Source of the DNA: Massilia sp. Mn16-1_5
GTDB taxonomy: Bacteria > Pseudomonadota > Gammaproteobacteria > Burkholderiales > Burkholderiaceae_D
DNA length: 64,000 nucleotides
NCBI RefSeq assembly: GCF_004798585.1
Contig: NZ_PPXQ01000006.1
Location: 231,204-295,203, forward strand
Direction: 5' to 3'
The translations under genes and the position numbers were made by a program. Shown one piece after another: positions 20,498-29,468 of the stretch. Below the pieces are notes generated by a model, which did not search any database, was not told where the DNA came from, and worked only from the letters and a program-made list of their open reading frames with translations. Position 1 is the first letter of the stretch. Every line of letters starts with the position of its first letter.

Positions 20498-22276
20498 GTG
20501 GCAGCAATTAATACTGCAATTCCAACCCGCCAGTTCGACGTCGTCATCGTCGGCGCCGGCGGTTCCGGCCTGCGCGCCGCACTGCAACTGACCGAAGCCG
20601 GCCTGAACGTCGCCGTGCTGTCGAAGGTCTTCCCGACCCGTTCGCACACCGTGGCGGCGCAGGGCGGCATCGGCGCCTCGCTCGGCAACATGAGCGAAGA
20701 CGACTGGTACTGGCACATGTTCGACACCGTCAAGGGTTCGGACTACCTGGGCGACCAGGATGCGATCGAATTCATGTGCCGCGAAGCACCGAAGGTCGTC
20801 TACGAGCTCGAACACTTCGGCATGCCCTTCGACCGCAACACCGACGGCACCATCTACCAGCGTCCGTTCGGCGGCCACACCGCCAACTTCGGCGAAAAGC
20901 CGGTGCAGCGCGCCTGCGCCGCGGCCGACCGTACCGGTCACGCCCTGCTGCACACCCTGTACCAGCGTAACGTCCGTTCGCGTACCCACTTCTTCGTCGA
21001 ATGGCAAGCCCTCGACCTGGTGCGTAACAGCGACGGTGACGTGCTCGGCGTGGTGGCCCTGGAAATGGAAACCGGCGACGTCATGATGCTGCAAGCGAAG
21101 ACCACCATCTTCGCCACCGGCGGTGCCGGCCGCATCTTCGCCGCCTCGACCAACGCCTTCATCAACACCGGCGACGGCCTGGGCATGGCGGCACGCGCCG
21201 GCCTGCCGCTGCAGGATATGGAGTTCTGGCAGTTCCATCCGACCGGCGTGGCCGGCGCGGGCGTCCTGATCACGGAAGGCGTGCGCGGCGAGGGCGGTAT
21301 CCTGATCAACTCGAACGGCGAACGCTTCATGGAGCGCTATGCGCCGACCCTGAAGGACCTGGCGCCACGCGACTTCGTCTCGCGCTCGATGGACCAGGAA
21401 ATCAAGGAAGGCCGCGGCGTCGGTCCTAATAAAGACCACGTGCTGCTGGACCTGCGCCACATCGGCGCCGACACAATCAAGAAGCGCCTGCCGTCGATCC
21501 TGGAAATCGGCCACAAGTTCGCCAACGTCGACGCGACCAAGGAACCGATTCCTGTCGTCCCGACCATCCACTACCAGATGGGCGGCATCCCGACCAACAT
21601 CCATGGCCAGGTCGTCGCACCTGACGGTACCGGCGGCCAGAAGATCGTCAACGGCCTGTACGCGATCGGCGAATGCGCCTGCGTCTCGGTCCACGGCGCG
21701 AACCGCCTGGGCACCAACTCGCTGCTCGACCTGGTGGTCTTCGGCCGCGCGGCCGGCAACCACATCGTCGGCCAGAACCTGAAGGCGCAGGGCAATCGCG
21801 CCCTGCCGAAGGACTTCGCGGACTACGCGCTGGGCCGTCTGAACAGCCTCGAGAACTCGACCGGCGGCGAAAAGGTGCAGGACGTCGCCAACGCGATCCG
21901 CTCGACGATGCAGAAGCACTGCGGCGTGTTCCGTACCCAGGCCCTGATGGACGAAGGCGTCCAGGAGATCATGAAGCTCGACGAGCGCCGCAAGCACGTG
22001 TCGTTCAAGGACAAGTCGAAGGTCTTCAATACCGCCCGTATCGAAGCCATCGAACTGGACAACCTGATCGAAGTGGCCAAGGCCACCATCGTGTCGGCAG
22101 CGGCCCGCAAGGAATCGCGCGGCGCTCACGCCCACAGCGACTTCGAGCAGCGCGACGACGAAAACTGGATGAAGCACACGCTGTTCTTCTCGGAAGGCAA
22201 CCGTCTCGACTACAAGCCGGTCGTGACCAAGCCGCTGACGGTCGATACCTTCAAACCGAAGCCACGTACCTTCTAA
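20498..22276 (+). CDS. sdhA: Succinate dehydrogenase flavoprotein subunit
   Basis: 592 aa. It oxidises succinate to fumarate. The FAD-binding GAGGSGLRAAL is at about 15-25, and the covalent FAD histidine lies in TRSHTVAAQGG. HPTG(V), GGIPTNIHGQV, the active-site Arg region (APRDFVSRSMDQE) and HGANRLGTNSLLDLVVFGRAAG are all intact. It starts with GTG. The full-length, intact active site and tight spacing mark a functional complex II. Confidence 0.98.
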   Translation: MAAINTAIPTRQFDVVIVGAGGSGLRAALQLTEAGLNVAVLSKVFPTRSHTVAAQGGIGASLGNMSEDDWYWHMFDTVKGSDYLGDQDAIEFMCREAPKVVYELEHFGMPFDRNTDGTIYQRPFGGHTANFGEKPVQRACAAADRTGHALLHTLYQRNVRSRTHFFVEWQALDLVRNSDGDVLGVVALEMETGDVMMLQAKTTIFATGGAGRIFAASTNAFINTGDGLGMAARAGLPLQDMEFWQFHPTGVAGAGVLITEGVRGEGGILINSNGERFMERYAPTLKDLAPRDFVSRSMDQEIKEGRGVGPNKDHVLLDLRHIGADTIKKRLPSILEIGHKFANVDATKEPIPVVPTIHYQMGGIPTNIHGQVVAPDGTGGQKIVNGLYAIGECACVSVHGANRLGTNSLLDLVVFGRAAGNHIVGQNLKAQGNRALPKDFADYALGRLNSLENSTGGEKVQDVANAIRSTMQKHCGVFRTQALMDEGVQEIMKLDERRKHVSFKDKSKVFNTARIEAIELDNLIEVAKATIVSAAARKESRGAHAHSDFEQRDDENWMKHTLFFSEGNRLDYKPVVTKPLTVDTFKPKPRTF

Positions 22277-22338
22277 TCCACGACAACATATTGATGGGGG
22301 CAGGGCACAGGTCCTGTCCCGACTGAATAGGCAAAAAA

Positions 22339-23049
22339 ATGGCACGCACAGTCCACCTGAAGATCTACCGCTACGATCCGGACAAGGATACGAAGCCTTA
22401 CATGCAAGACGTCACCGTCGAACTGAAAGACACCGACAAGATGCTGCTCGACGCACTGCAGCGCATCAAGGCCGACGTCGACGATTCGCTGGCCCTGCGC
22501 CGCTCCTGCCGCGAAGGCGTCTGCGGTTCGGACGCGATGAACATCAACGGCAAGAACGGTCTTGCCTGCACCACCAACCTGAACGAACTGACCCAGCCGA
22601 TCGTGCTGCGTCCGCTGCCGGGCCTGCCGGTCGTGCGCGACCTGATCGTCGACATGACCCAGTTCTTCAAGCAGTACCACTCGGTCAAGCCGTTCCTGAT
22701 CAACGACTCGATCAAGCCGGAAAAGGAACGCCTGCAGTCGCCGGAAGAGCGCGAAGAGCTCGACGGCCTGTACGAGTGCATCCTGTGCGCCTGCTGCTCG
22801 ACCTCGTGCCCGTCGTTCTGGTGGAATCCGGACAAGTTCGTCGGCCCGGCCGGCCTGCTGCAGGCCTACCGCTTCATCGCCGACTCGCGCGACGAAGCCA
22901 CCAACGAGCGCCTGGACAACCTGGAAGACCCGTACCGCCTGTTCCGCTGCCACTCGATCATGAACTGCACGGACGTCTGCCCGAAGGGCCTGAATCCGAA
23001 CAAGGCGATCGGCAAGATCAAGGAACTGCTGGTCCGCCGCGCGATTTAA
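22339..23049 (+). CDS. sdhB: Succinate dehydrogenase iron-sulfur subunit
   Basis: 236 aa. The N-terminal ferredoxin domain has [21 protein letters not shown] for the [2Fe-2S] centre. The C-terminal domain has [15 protein letters not shown] and [17 protein letters not shown] for the [4Fe-4S] and [3Fe-4S] centres. It passes electrons from SdhA to quinone at SdhCD. A 62-bp gap follows sdhA. A REP-like pair follows immediately downstream and may stabilise or cap the message. Confidence 0.98.
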   Translation: MARTVHLKIYRYDPDKDTKPYMQDVTVELKDTDKMLLDALQRIKADVDDSLALRRSCREGVCGSDAMNINGKNGLACTTNLNELTQPIVLRPLPGLPVVRDLIVDMTQFFKQYHSVKPFLINDSIKPEKERLQSPEEREELDGLYECILCACCSTSCPSFWWNPDKFVGPAGLLQAYRFIADSRDEATNERLDNLEDPYRLFRCHSIMNCTDVCPKGLNPNKAIGKIKELLVRRAI

Positions 23050-23090
23050 ATTGGCCGTTTGCGGCCGGCGCCGTCATGCCGGCCGTGAAC

Positions 23091-23167
23091 GCGTGGAGTC
23101 GGGGACTCCACCCTACAGTCGCCGAATCGCCAAGGACGTAGGGTGGAGTCCTGACTCCACGCGGTAC
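23091..23167. repeat. REP-like inverted pair between sdhB and sdhE
   Basis: Unit 1 (23091-23116) is GCGTGGAGTC...GACTCCACCCTAC and unit 2 (23138-23167) is the reverse, GTAGGGTGGAGTC...GACTCCACGCGGTAC. Each is a hairpin, and the two face each other with GTAGGG ends inward, the opposite layout to the pairs at 36712 and 47634. Confidence 0.85.
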
Positions 23168-23312
23168 ACCGCATGAAAGCAGCAAAACCGGCGCAATTTC
23201 GGATATCCTTCCCCGGATTGCGCCCAAAGTATTGTCATAAATACAGTAGAAGTACGGTACTGCCGAATCCCGGCAGCCGGAGTATAGTGTTGACCCAAGA
23301 ACGGACTCTAGT

Positions 23313-23582
23313 GTGACAGCAACGCATCAATCCGACCCCGCCAATCGTGCCCGCCTGCGCTGGCGTGCACGCCGTGGACTGCTCGAAAACGACCTGATCC
23401 TCACGCGCTTCCTCGATGCGCATGAGGCGGAGCTGAGCGATGAAGACGTCGATGCGCTGACCCGCCTGCTGGACCTGGCGGACAACCCGCTGATGGACCT
23501 GCTGCTCGGACGCGCCGAGCCCGAAGGCGAAGTCGACCTGCCGCACGTCCGCGCCTTGCTGGCGCGCCTGCGTCAAGCGTGA
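23313..23582 (+). CDS. sdhE: Succinate dehydrogenase assembly factor (FAD attachment)
   Basis: 89 aa, the SdhE/YgfY/SDHAF2 size. The RGxxE signature appears as RARRGLLENDL near residues 17-27, followed by the acidic helical bundle DEDVDALTRLLDLADNPLMDLL. SdhE promotes covalent flavinylation of SdhA. The start is GTG. It is separated from sdhB by about 260 bp containing a REP-like pair, so it may have its own promoter or depend on read-through; gltA follows 65 bp later. Confidence 0.92.
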   Translation: MTATHQSDPANRARLRWRARRGLLENDLILTRFLDAHEAELSDEDVDALTRLLDLADNPLMDLLLGRAEPEGEVDLPHVRALLARLRQA

Positions 23583-23647
23583 GCGCCGTCAAGACGTCAA
23601 CGTTTTCGTTTTATATTTTGTAGATCCACTCCCAAGAAGGAAGTGCC

Positions 23648-24949
23648 ATGAATACCTCTGATACCAAAGCCACTCTGTCGTTCTCCGACGGCAGCCCATC
23701 GGTTGACATGCCGATTTACAAGGGCACGATCGGCCCGGACGTCATCGACATCCGCAAGCTGTACGGCCAGACCGGCAAGTTCACCTACGATCCGGGCTTC
23801 ATGTCGACTGCCTCGTGCAACTCGAGCATCACCTACATCGACGGCGACAAGGGCGAGCTGCTGTACCGCGGCTACCCGATCGAGCAGCTGGCCGAGAACT
23901 GCGACTTCCTGGAAACCTGCTACCTGCTGCTGAACGGCGAACTGCCGAACGCGGAGCAGAAGACCGAGTTCGAGAACACCGTGACCCGTCACACGATGAT
24001 CCACGAGCAGATGAACTTCTTCTTCCGTGGTTTCCGCCGCGATGCGCACCCGATGTCGGTTCTGGTCGGCACCGTCGGCGCGCTGGCTTCGTTCTACCAC
24101 GACTCGCTCGACATCAACGACGCCAAGCAGCGTGAAATCTCGGCCATCCGCCTGATCGCCAAGCTGCCGACCCTGGTCGCGATGGCATACAAGTACTCGA
24201 TCGGCCAGCCGTTCATGTACCCACGCAACGACCTCTCGTACAGCGCCAACTTCATGCACATGATGTTCGCCAACCCGTGCGAAGAGTACAAGGTCAACGA
24301 CGTGCTGGTGCGCGCCCTGGACCGCATCCTGATCCTGCACGCCGACCACGAGCAGAACGCTTCGACCTCGACCGTCCGCCTGGCCGGTTCGTCGGGCGCG
24401 AATCCGTTCGCCTGTATCGCTGCCGGTATCGCCTGCCTGTGGGGCCCTGCCCACGGCGGCGCCAACGAAGCCGCACTGACCATGCTGAAGGAAATCGGCT
24501 CGGTCGAGAACATCCCTGCCTTCATCGAGAAGGTCAAGGACAAGAACTCGGGCGTGAAGCTGATGGGCTTCGGACACCGCGTCTACAAGAACTTCGACCC
24601 ACGTGCAAAACTGATGCGCGAAACCTGCCACGAAGTGCTGAACGAACTGGGCCTGCAGGAAGACCCGCTGTTCAAGCTGGCCATGGAACTGGAAAAGATC
24701 GCTTTGAACGACGAATACTTCGTGTCGCGCAAGCTGTACCCGAACGTCGATTTCTACTCGGGCATCGTGCAGTCGGCCCTGGGCATCCCGGTCTCGCTGT
24801 TCACCGGCATCTTCGCGATGGCGCGTACCATCGGCTGGATCGCCCAGTGGAACGAGATGATCGCGGATCCGGAGCAGAAGATCGGCCGTCCACGTCAGCT
24901 GTTCGTGGGTTCGCCGGTGCGTGATGTGCCGTCGATCGACAAGCGTTAA
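23648..24949 (+). CDS. gltA: Citrate synthase (type II)
   Basis: 433 aa, the hexameric NADH-sensitive type II length. It condenses oxaloacetate and acetyl-CoA. Catalytic residues are visible: His in [21 protein letters not shown], His in [14 protein letters not shown], and Asp in [17 protein letters not shown] precedes the ATG. A clear terminator follows the stop. It ends the plus-strand TCA cluster started by sdhC. Confidence 0.98.
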   Translation: MNTSDTKATLSFSDGSPSVDMPIYKGTIGPDVIDIRKLYGQTGKFTYDPGFMSTASCNSSITYIDGDKGELLYRGYPIEQLAENCDFLETCYLLLNGELPNAEQKTEFENTVTRHTMIHEQMNFFFRGFRRDAHPMSVLVGTVGALASFYHDSLDINDAKQREISAIRLIAKLPTLVAMAYKYSIGQPFMYPRNDLSYSANFMHMMFANPCEEYKVNDVLVRALDRILILHADHEQNASTSTVRLAGSSGANPFACIAAGIACLWGPAHGGANEAALTMLKEIGSVENIPAFIEKVKDKNSGVKLMGFGHRVYKNFDPRAKLMRETCHEVLNELGLQEDPLFKLAMELEKIALNDEYFVSRKLYPNVDFYSGIVQSALGIPVSLFTGIFAMARTIGWIAQWNEMIADPEQKIGRPRQLFVGSPVRDVPSIDKR

Positions 24950-24971
24950 TTCGGTTTAGATCGTTTCGAGG

Positions 24972-24995
24972 AAGCGGGCTGCGGCCCGCTTTTTT
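24972..24995 (+). terminator. gltA terminator
   Basis: AGCGGGC-TGCG-GCCCGCT stem-loop followed by TTTTTC. Confidence 0.9.
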
Positions 24996-25078
24996 CGTTT
25001 ACGCGGCTCACACATTGACGGATCGGGTAGGGGGGCTATACTGGTCCGTGTGGCTTTGCGGTGTGCATGCGGTATAAA

Positions 25079-25105
25079 CGCGTGGACTCGGGAGTCCACC
25101 CTACG
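25079..25105 (-). repeat. Single REP-like hairpin
   Basis: GCGTGGACTC / GAGTCCACCCTACG: one unit in the minus orientation of the GTAGGGTGGACTC...CCACGC family, without a partner nearby. Confidence 0.8.
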
Positions 25106-25376
25106 TTACGCAGCATTTAGCGACTATCGATCAATGAACCCACTTGGCTATTGTGAACAGCTCTTTGGTTCGTCCCTGAACGAGGGAGGTCGTTTCGCGT
25201 CCATGCAGTTCATTGGCACGCCCGCGGCGTGCGCGCGAGATCTCGCCTGGCTCTATCGGGCTCGGTGAGGAAGCATCCGGCCGGCATCCGCCTTCCGTCC
25301 TCCCGAGCCTCCTCCACTGTTTCGACCTTCTCCGCAGACTGCGGAGCATTTCCCTTTTCGACTATGGAGTACCAAC
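25106..25376 (+). other. Non-coding leader region before rnk
   Basis: With the gltA terminator and the REP unit this completes a 427-bp gene-free stretch (24950-25376). The short open frames here have no usable start context. It contains a perfect hairpin GCACGCC-CGC-GGCGTGC (25216-25232) and a second, CTCCGCA-GAC-TGCGGAG, about 35 bp before the rnk start, so it may be a structured 5' leader. I see no known riboswitch. Confidence 0.4.
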
Positions 25377-25784
25377 ATGAGACCACCGATTATCGTTTCC
25401 TCGCTCGACATGGAGCGCCTTGAGCAGCTGCTCGATTCCTTGCCTGCCGCGCAGGCCGGTACGCGCGAGGCCCTGCTGGACGAACTGGCCAGGGCCGAGC
25501 TGGTCGAGCCGGAGGACATGCCGGATGACGTCGTCACCATGAATTCGCGGGTGCGCTTCGTGCTCGACCACGGGCAGGAAGAGTTCGACATGTCGCTGGC
25601 CTATCCGAAGGATGTGAACGGATCGGCCGACAAGCTCTCGATCCTGAGCCCGGTCGGCAATGCGCTGCTCGGCCTCAAAGCAGGCGACAGCATCGACTGG
25701 ACGCGTCCGGACGGCGGCCGCTTCGAGGTGACGGTGCGCGAGATCGTCTACCAGCCCGAACGCGCAGGCGAGCTGCATCGCTAA
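25377..25784 (+). CDS. rnk: Regulator of nucleoside diphosphate kinase (Rnk), GreA/GreB C-terminal family
   Basis: 135 aa. A short N-terminal coiled segment (MERLEQLLDSLPAAQAGTREALLDELARAELVEPEDMPDDVVTMNS) is followed by the GreA/B FKBP-like domain (FVLDHGQEEFDMSLAYP, LSILSPVGNALLGLKAGDSIDW, FEVTVREIVYQPE). This is the Rnk architecture. Rnk binds RNA polymerase near the secondary channel, competes with Gre factors, and affects NDK levels. GGAG lies before the ATG. Confidence 0.9.
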   Translation: MRPPIIVSSLDMERLEQLLDSLPAAQAGTREALLDELARAELVEPEDMPDDVVTMNSRVRFVLDHGQEEFDMSLAYPKDVNGSADKLSILSPVGNALLGLKAGDSIDWTRPDGGRFEVTVREIVYQPERAGELHR

Positions 25785-25788
25785 ACCC

Positions 25789-26157
25789 TTACTGACACTT
25801 GCCACGCAAGATGGCGGCCGCCCAGAACGGCGCCGCCGCCAGTCCTTTCGCTTCGAAGTGCCAATTCCTGGTGTCGATCTCGGCGGGCTGGAACTTCAGC
25901 GCGTCCTGGCCGAAGCAGGACGGCTTCTTCGACTCGGCGACATCATGCGCGAAGCTGCGGAAGCTGCCGCCGCTGAGGACGGTACCGGACGGAGCAGGAA
26001 CCGCTTCGGGCGCGTCCTGCGCCAGGGTCTCGCGCACTGCCGATGCGATGGCTTCGTTCGTCAAGCGGGCGCGCAAGGGAGATGCCGGTTTGGCGGACGG
26101 TTCCGCACCGGCACCGACCATGGTCAACAGCAGGCTGGCCAGCAGAGCGGTCGTCAT
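25789..26157 (-). CDS. Small exported protein, paralogue of its upstream neighbour
   Basis: 122 aa with a signal peptide (TTALLASLLLTMVGAGAEPSA). The mature part matches the adjacent 26166-26516 product in order: RxRLxxEAIxxA, SGTxLSG, FxxFxxDxA, a Cys (KPSCFGQDALKFQP), then PFxxAxxxRGKC near the end. Two cysteines per protein sit at matching places and may pair. I do not recognise a family. It starts 8 bp after the paralogue's stop, so the pair is one operon, convergent with rnk. Confidence 0.65.
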   Translation of the reverse strand: MTTALLASLLLTMVGAGAEPSAKPASPLRARLTNEAIASAVRETLAQDAPEAVPAPSGTVLSGGSFRSFAHDVAESKKPSCFGQDALKFQPAEIDTRNWHFEAKGLAAAPFWAAAILRGKCQ

Positions 26158-26165
26158 CGCCGTCC

Positions 26166-26516
26166 TCAGCGGCAGACGCCGCGCACCTTGGCCACGGCGA
26201 TGAAGGGCAGGGCGAGGACGCCGCCCAGGAAGAAGGTCGGCTGGTTTTTCAGGCCTTCGGCATGCAGGCAATCGGGCAGGCGGGCGCCCGCAAAGTCTTT
26301 CGAGAATTTTTCATACGCGGTGCCGCTGAGGGCGCCGGTCTCGCTGCGGCCGGGCGCCGCTTCGTTCTCCGGCGGGAGCTCGGCGATGGCGGCGCGGATC
26401 GCTTCCTTGTCCAGGCGTGTGCGTAAAGGGAGGTTTTTGCCGTCAGCCGGAGGCGTCGTGGGCGCAGCGTGGGCGAGGAGGGGCAGGCAGAGCACACAGA
26501 ACAGGAGCGAACGCAT
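26166..26516 (-). CDS. Small exported protein, first of a tandem paralogous pair
   Basis: 116 aa from the ATG at 26516, where a signal peptide begins (MRSLLFCVLCLPLLAHA). The domain reads RTRLDKEAIRAAIAEL, GALSGTAYEKFSKDFAGARLPDCLHAEGLKNQP, a hydrophobic stretch (FFLGGVLALPFIAVAKV) and a terminal RGVCR. It aligns with the downstream gene over its whole length, so the two arose by tandem duplication and have diverged a lot. The hydrophobic stretch could be a membrane-associated hairpin. Function unknown. Confidence 0.65.
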   Translation of the reverse strand: MRSLLFCVLCLPLLAHAAPTTPPADGKNLPLRTRLDKEAIRAAIAELPPENEAAPGRSETGALSGTAYEKFSKDFAGARLPDCLHAEGLKNQPTFFLGGVLALPFIAVAKVRGVCR

Positions 26517-26640
26517 ACACGGCTGGGAAAAAGGTGTTGTTGCCAAATGTACACCGGAAAGCAGAAAGTTTGGCATTTTATACACTTGGTTACATACGGC
26601 TGTGTAGAATGTGATTTTTCAGTCAACAGCCGGCGCCGCC

Positions 26641-27135
26641 ATGAAACGTTTGTTGCTCGTTTTCTCCCTGCTGCTGTGCAGCTTCGCGGCACATGCCGAT
26701 GCCTCGCTGAAGAAGCAGGTAAATGCCTTTGTCGACCGTTGGCACGACGACGCGGCCCATGCCCGTCCGGCCTACTTCGACAAGATCGCCAAGGACGGTA
26801 TCTATATCGGCACCGACAAGACGGAGCGCTGGCGCCGCGACGAGTTCAAGGCCTGGGCCAAGCCCTATTTCCAGCGCAAGTCGGCCTGGGCCTTCAAGGC
26901 GCAGCGCCGCAACGTGTATGCCTCGGAAGACGGGTCGGTGTTCTGGTTCGACGAACTGCTCGACACCCAGATGGGCGTCTGCCAGGCCAGCGGCGTCCTG
27001 CGCCGCAAGGGCGACAGTTTCGAGATCGTGCACTACCAGCTGTCGATGGCGGTGCCGAACGAGGTGGGCGGGCAGGTAACGCGACTGATCAAGGATTTTG
27101 AAGAGAAAGACGGATGGAAGGGCGGTCCCAAGTAA
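26641..27135 (+). CDS. Exported NTF2-like (SnoaL/DUF4440 type) protein
   Basis: 164 aa with a signal peptide (MKRLLLVFSLLLCSFAAHADA). The mature domain has the cone-fold pattern of NTF2/SnoaL-like proteins: a helical start (LKKQVNAFVDRWHDDAAHA), YFDKIAKDGIYIGTDKTERWRRDEFKAWAKPYF, and strands WFDELLDTQMGVCQASGVLRRKGDSFEIVHYQLSMAVPNE. That family includes ligand-binding and catalytic members, so no reaction can be given. The ATG at 26641 is preferred because it opens the signal peptide. Confidence 0.75.
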   Translation: MKRLLLVFSLLLCSFAAHADASLKKQVNAFVDRWHDDAAHARPAYFDKIAKDGIYIGTDKTERWRRDEFKAWAKPYFQRKSAWAFKAQRRNVYASEDGSVFWFDELLDTQMGVCQASGVLRRKGDSFEIVHYQLSMAVPNEVGGQVTRLIKDFEEKDGWKGGPK

Positions 27136-27181
27136 CACGCTGTGATATGGTGTTGCCCCTATTAAGTCTTCTCTTGGCAAC

Positions 27182-28084
27182 GTGAGCAACATCTACATCG
27201 GCCGCTTCGCCCCATCGCCCACCGGCCCGCTGCACGCCGGCTCGCTGGTTGCGGCCGTCGCCAGCTACCTCGATGCCCGCGCCCACCACGGCGAGTGGCT
27301 GATCCGCATCGAGGACATCGACGAAGGCCGCAGCGTGCCTGGTGCCGACATGGCGATCCTGGCGCTGCTCGACTCGCTCGGCATGCGTTCGGACCGCGAA
27401 GTCGTCTGGCAGAGCCGGCGCAAGGATGTATACGCCGCTGCCGCCGAGCGGCTCGGCGCGCACGCCTACCCCTGCGGCTGCAACCGCCGCGAAATCCTCG
27501 ACTCGCGCCTCGGCGTCGCGCCCGACGGCGCTGCCATCTATCCCGGCACCTGCCGCCACGGCCTGGCCTCCGGGCGCAGCATGCGCAGCCTGCGCCTGCG
27601 CGTGCCGGACGCGCCCGACGATGCCATTACTTTTATCGACCGCTTCGCCGGCCCGACGACCCAGCACCTGGCCAGCGAATCCGGCGACTTCGTCCTGAAG
27701 CGCGCCGACGGTTACTGGGCCTATCAGCTGGCGGTGGTGGTCGACGATGCCGACCAGGGCGTCACCGACATCGTGCGCGGCTTTGATCTGATCGACTCGA
27801 CCGCGCGCCAGATCTACCTGCAGCGCTTGTTGGGTGTGCCGACGCCGCGCTACCTGCACGTGCCGGTGGTGCGCAACGCCAGCGGCGAGAAGCTGTCCAA
27901 GCAGACCGGCGCATTGGCCGTGCTGCCGGGCGACGAAGCGGCGGCCATCGATGCCCTGATGGACGCCGCACGCTTCCTCGGGTTGCTGTTCGAGCGGCCG
28001 GCAGCGCTTGCCGGCTTCTGGGAGCGCGCCATTCCCGCCTGGTCGGCGCTGCTGGCCAAACGGGAAGTGCGCGCCGCCGTTTAA
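27182..28084 (+). CDS. gluQ: Glutamyl-Q tRNA(Asp) synthetase
   Basis: 300 aa, lacking the anticodon-binding domain of GltX. It glutamylates queuosine at the wobble base of tRNA-Asp. The class I signatures are [11 protein letters not shown] (HIGH-like, about 12-22) and GEKLSKQTG (KMSKS-like, about 237-245). A zinc site is suggested by YPCGCNRRE and GTCRHG. The start is GTG. Its stop overlaps that of the convergent CHRD gene by 4 bp. Confidence 0.93.
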   Translation: MSNIYIGRFAPSPTGPLHAGSLVAAVASYLDARAHHGEWLIRIEDIDEGRSVPGADMAILALLDSLGMRSDREVVWQSRRKDVYAAAAERLGAHAYPCGCNRREILDSRLGVAPDGAAIYPGTCRHGLASGRSMRSLRLRVPDAPDDAITFIDRFAGPTTQHLASESGDFVLKRADGYWAYQLAVVVDDADQGVTDIVRGFDLIDSTARQIYLQRLLGVPTPRYLHVPVVRNASGEKLSKQTGALAVLPGDEAAAIDALMDAARFLGLLFERPAALAGFWERAIPAWSALLAKREVRAAV

Positions 28085-28659
28085 GCACGCCGCCGGCGTT
28101 TGAGCATCCCCAGCCCCGCCAGTCCCATCCCCAGCATGCCCCAGGTCGCCGGTTCCGGAATCGGCGCCGCCACCATGAAGCCGCGGATTTCGCCTGCCGG
28201 GAACTGGCTCGTGTGGATGTTCAGATAGGCCTCGTTGGCATTGATGGCATCGATCAGCGCCGTGCTGGCCGAGGCCGGCGTGCCGCCGAAAGCCGCCAGG
28301 AAGGCCGGGTCGTAGACCGCCGCATCGGTCAGGTCGAAGGCGTGCGTGTAGGTGCCGGCCGTGACCCCGAGCGGAAAGTCGACGAAGGGGATCGCGATCT
28401 GCGCCGTGCCGGTGAAGGCGGCCGTGGTGCAGCAGTGGATGTGCGCCATGGTGGTGCCCGCCAGCAGGTCACGGAAGGGCACTTCGGCACGCAGCACGCT
28501 GCCGTCGATTTCAAAGGCGGCTACGCTCGAGCCCGGCGAACCGTTCGGCGGGCTCTCGCCCGGGCCGCTGGCGACGGCCCGGATCGTGGTCTGGGCCAGG
28601 GCGCCGGACGCGCACAGCGTCGCGGCGGCCAAGGCCAGGATGGACAAGCTCTGTTTCAT
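28081..28659 (-). CDS. CHRD domain protein with PEP-CTERM sorting signal
   Basis: 192 aa. The signal peptide ([19 protein letters not shown]) is followed by a CHRD (chordin-type) domain: [55 protein letters not shown]. The protein ends [27 protein letters not shown], a classic PEP-CTERM tripartite tail that is cut and sorted by an exosortase in EPS-producing Gram-negatives. No exosortase gene is in the window. GGAGG lies before the ATG at 28659. Confidence 0.9.
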   Translation of the reverse strand: MKQSLSILALAAATLCASGALAQTTIRAVASGPGESPPNGSPGSSVAAFEIDGSVLRAEVPFRDLLAGTTMAHIHCCTTAAFTGTAQIAIPFVDFPLGVTAGTYTHAFDLTDAAVYDPAFLAAFGGTPASASTALIDAINANEAYLNIHTSQFPAGEIRGFMVAAPIPEPATWGMLGMGLAGLGMLKRRRRA

Positions 28660-28861
28660 GGCAGACCTCCTGATCAGGAAAGAATCCAGGCGCCACGACG
28701 TGGCGCTGCCAAAAAAATTAGCACTTACGCGGCAGGCGTCGCACACAATACGGATGGGCAGGAGCCGCTGAGCAATAAACTCAGAGCGAGTGAACGACAG
28801 GGTAGATATGATACGAATTTCGATGGCTACTCATCAAAACTGAATCATATTTGAGGGTGGC

Positions 28862-29323
28862 TTACTTTTTCGTCTGGATCGTGATCTCGCCATCGGCTTC
28901 GAGAAAGGCGCACTGCATGTCCTCACGTTTGCAGTCGGCCGAGCGCAGCGCCTGGTCCAGGTCTTCCTCGGTGATGCGGCAGTGTCGCACGACCTTGTCG
29001 AAGAACTGGCCGTCGCGTCCGATCAGCACAGCCGTGCCGTCGAGCATCACCGAGGCGCGCTTGCTGTAGGCCGAGAGCATGGCCACGCCGGTGTTCAGGG
29101 CGATCAGGGTGGCGGCAATGATCAGGCCGCCGCTGAGCGAATCGTCGCCACCGGAGAGGGAATTCGAGACCGCTTCCGACAGCAGCATCACCACCAGCAG
29201 GTCGAAAGGCGTGAACTGGCCGACCGTGCGCCGTCCGGAAAGGCGCACCATCGCCAGCAGCGCCAGGTAGACGACTGCCCCGCGCACAATGAATTCCCAC
29301 CACGCCAGATCCATATCGAACAT
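28862..29323 (-). CDS. DUF421 (YetF-like) membrane protein
   Basis: 153 aa. The N-terminal half is membrane-embedded (VVYLALLAMVRLSG, FDLLVVMLLSEAVSNSL, LIIAATLIALNTGVAML), with the family signature SGRRTVGQFTPFDLLVVMLLSE split across helices 1 and 2. The C-terminal cytoplasmic half (KRASVMLDGTAVLIGRDGQFFDKVVRHCRITEEDLDQALR) is the usual DUF421 domain. In Bacillus spores YetF-family proteins associate with germinant receptor function; elsewhere the role is unknown. Confidence 0.85.
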   Translation of the reverse strand: MFDMDLAWWEFIVRGAVVYLALLAMVRLSGRRTVGQFTPFDLLVVMLLSEAVSNSLSGGDDSLSGGLIIAATLIALNTGVAMLSAYSKRASVMLDGTAVLIGRDGQFFDKVVRHCRITEEDLDQALRSADCKREDMQCAFLEADGEITIQTKK

Positions 29324-29468
29324 GCCTGCCCCGATCTCTTGAAAGCTGATGAGCGGATTCTAATCATTTTGCTAACAGAGGGCCGTTCGCTATGCCGCTC
29401 TTTCTAACAAACACAGGCATATTCGCGACCGGTGTATGCTCGCCCCGATACCTTGAAAAGGAGAGCGC

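Noticed and set aside
25050..25268. 72-codon open frame after gltA
   Set aside because: It starts inside a REP-like hairpin and has no SD or family resemblance.
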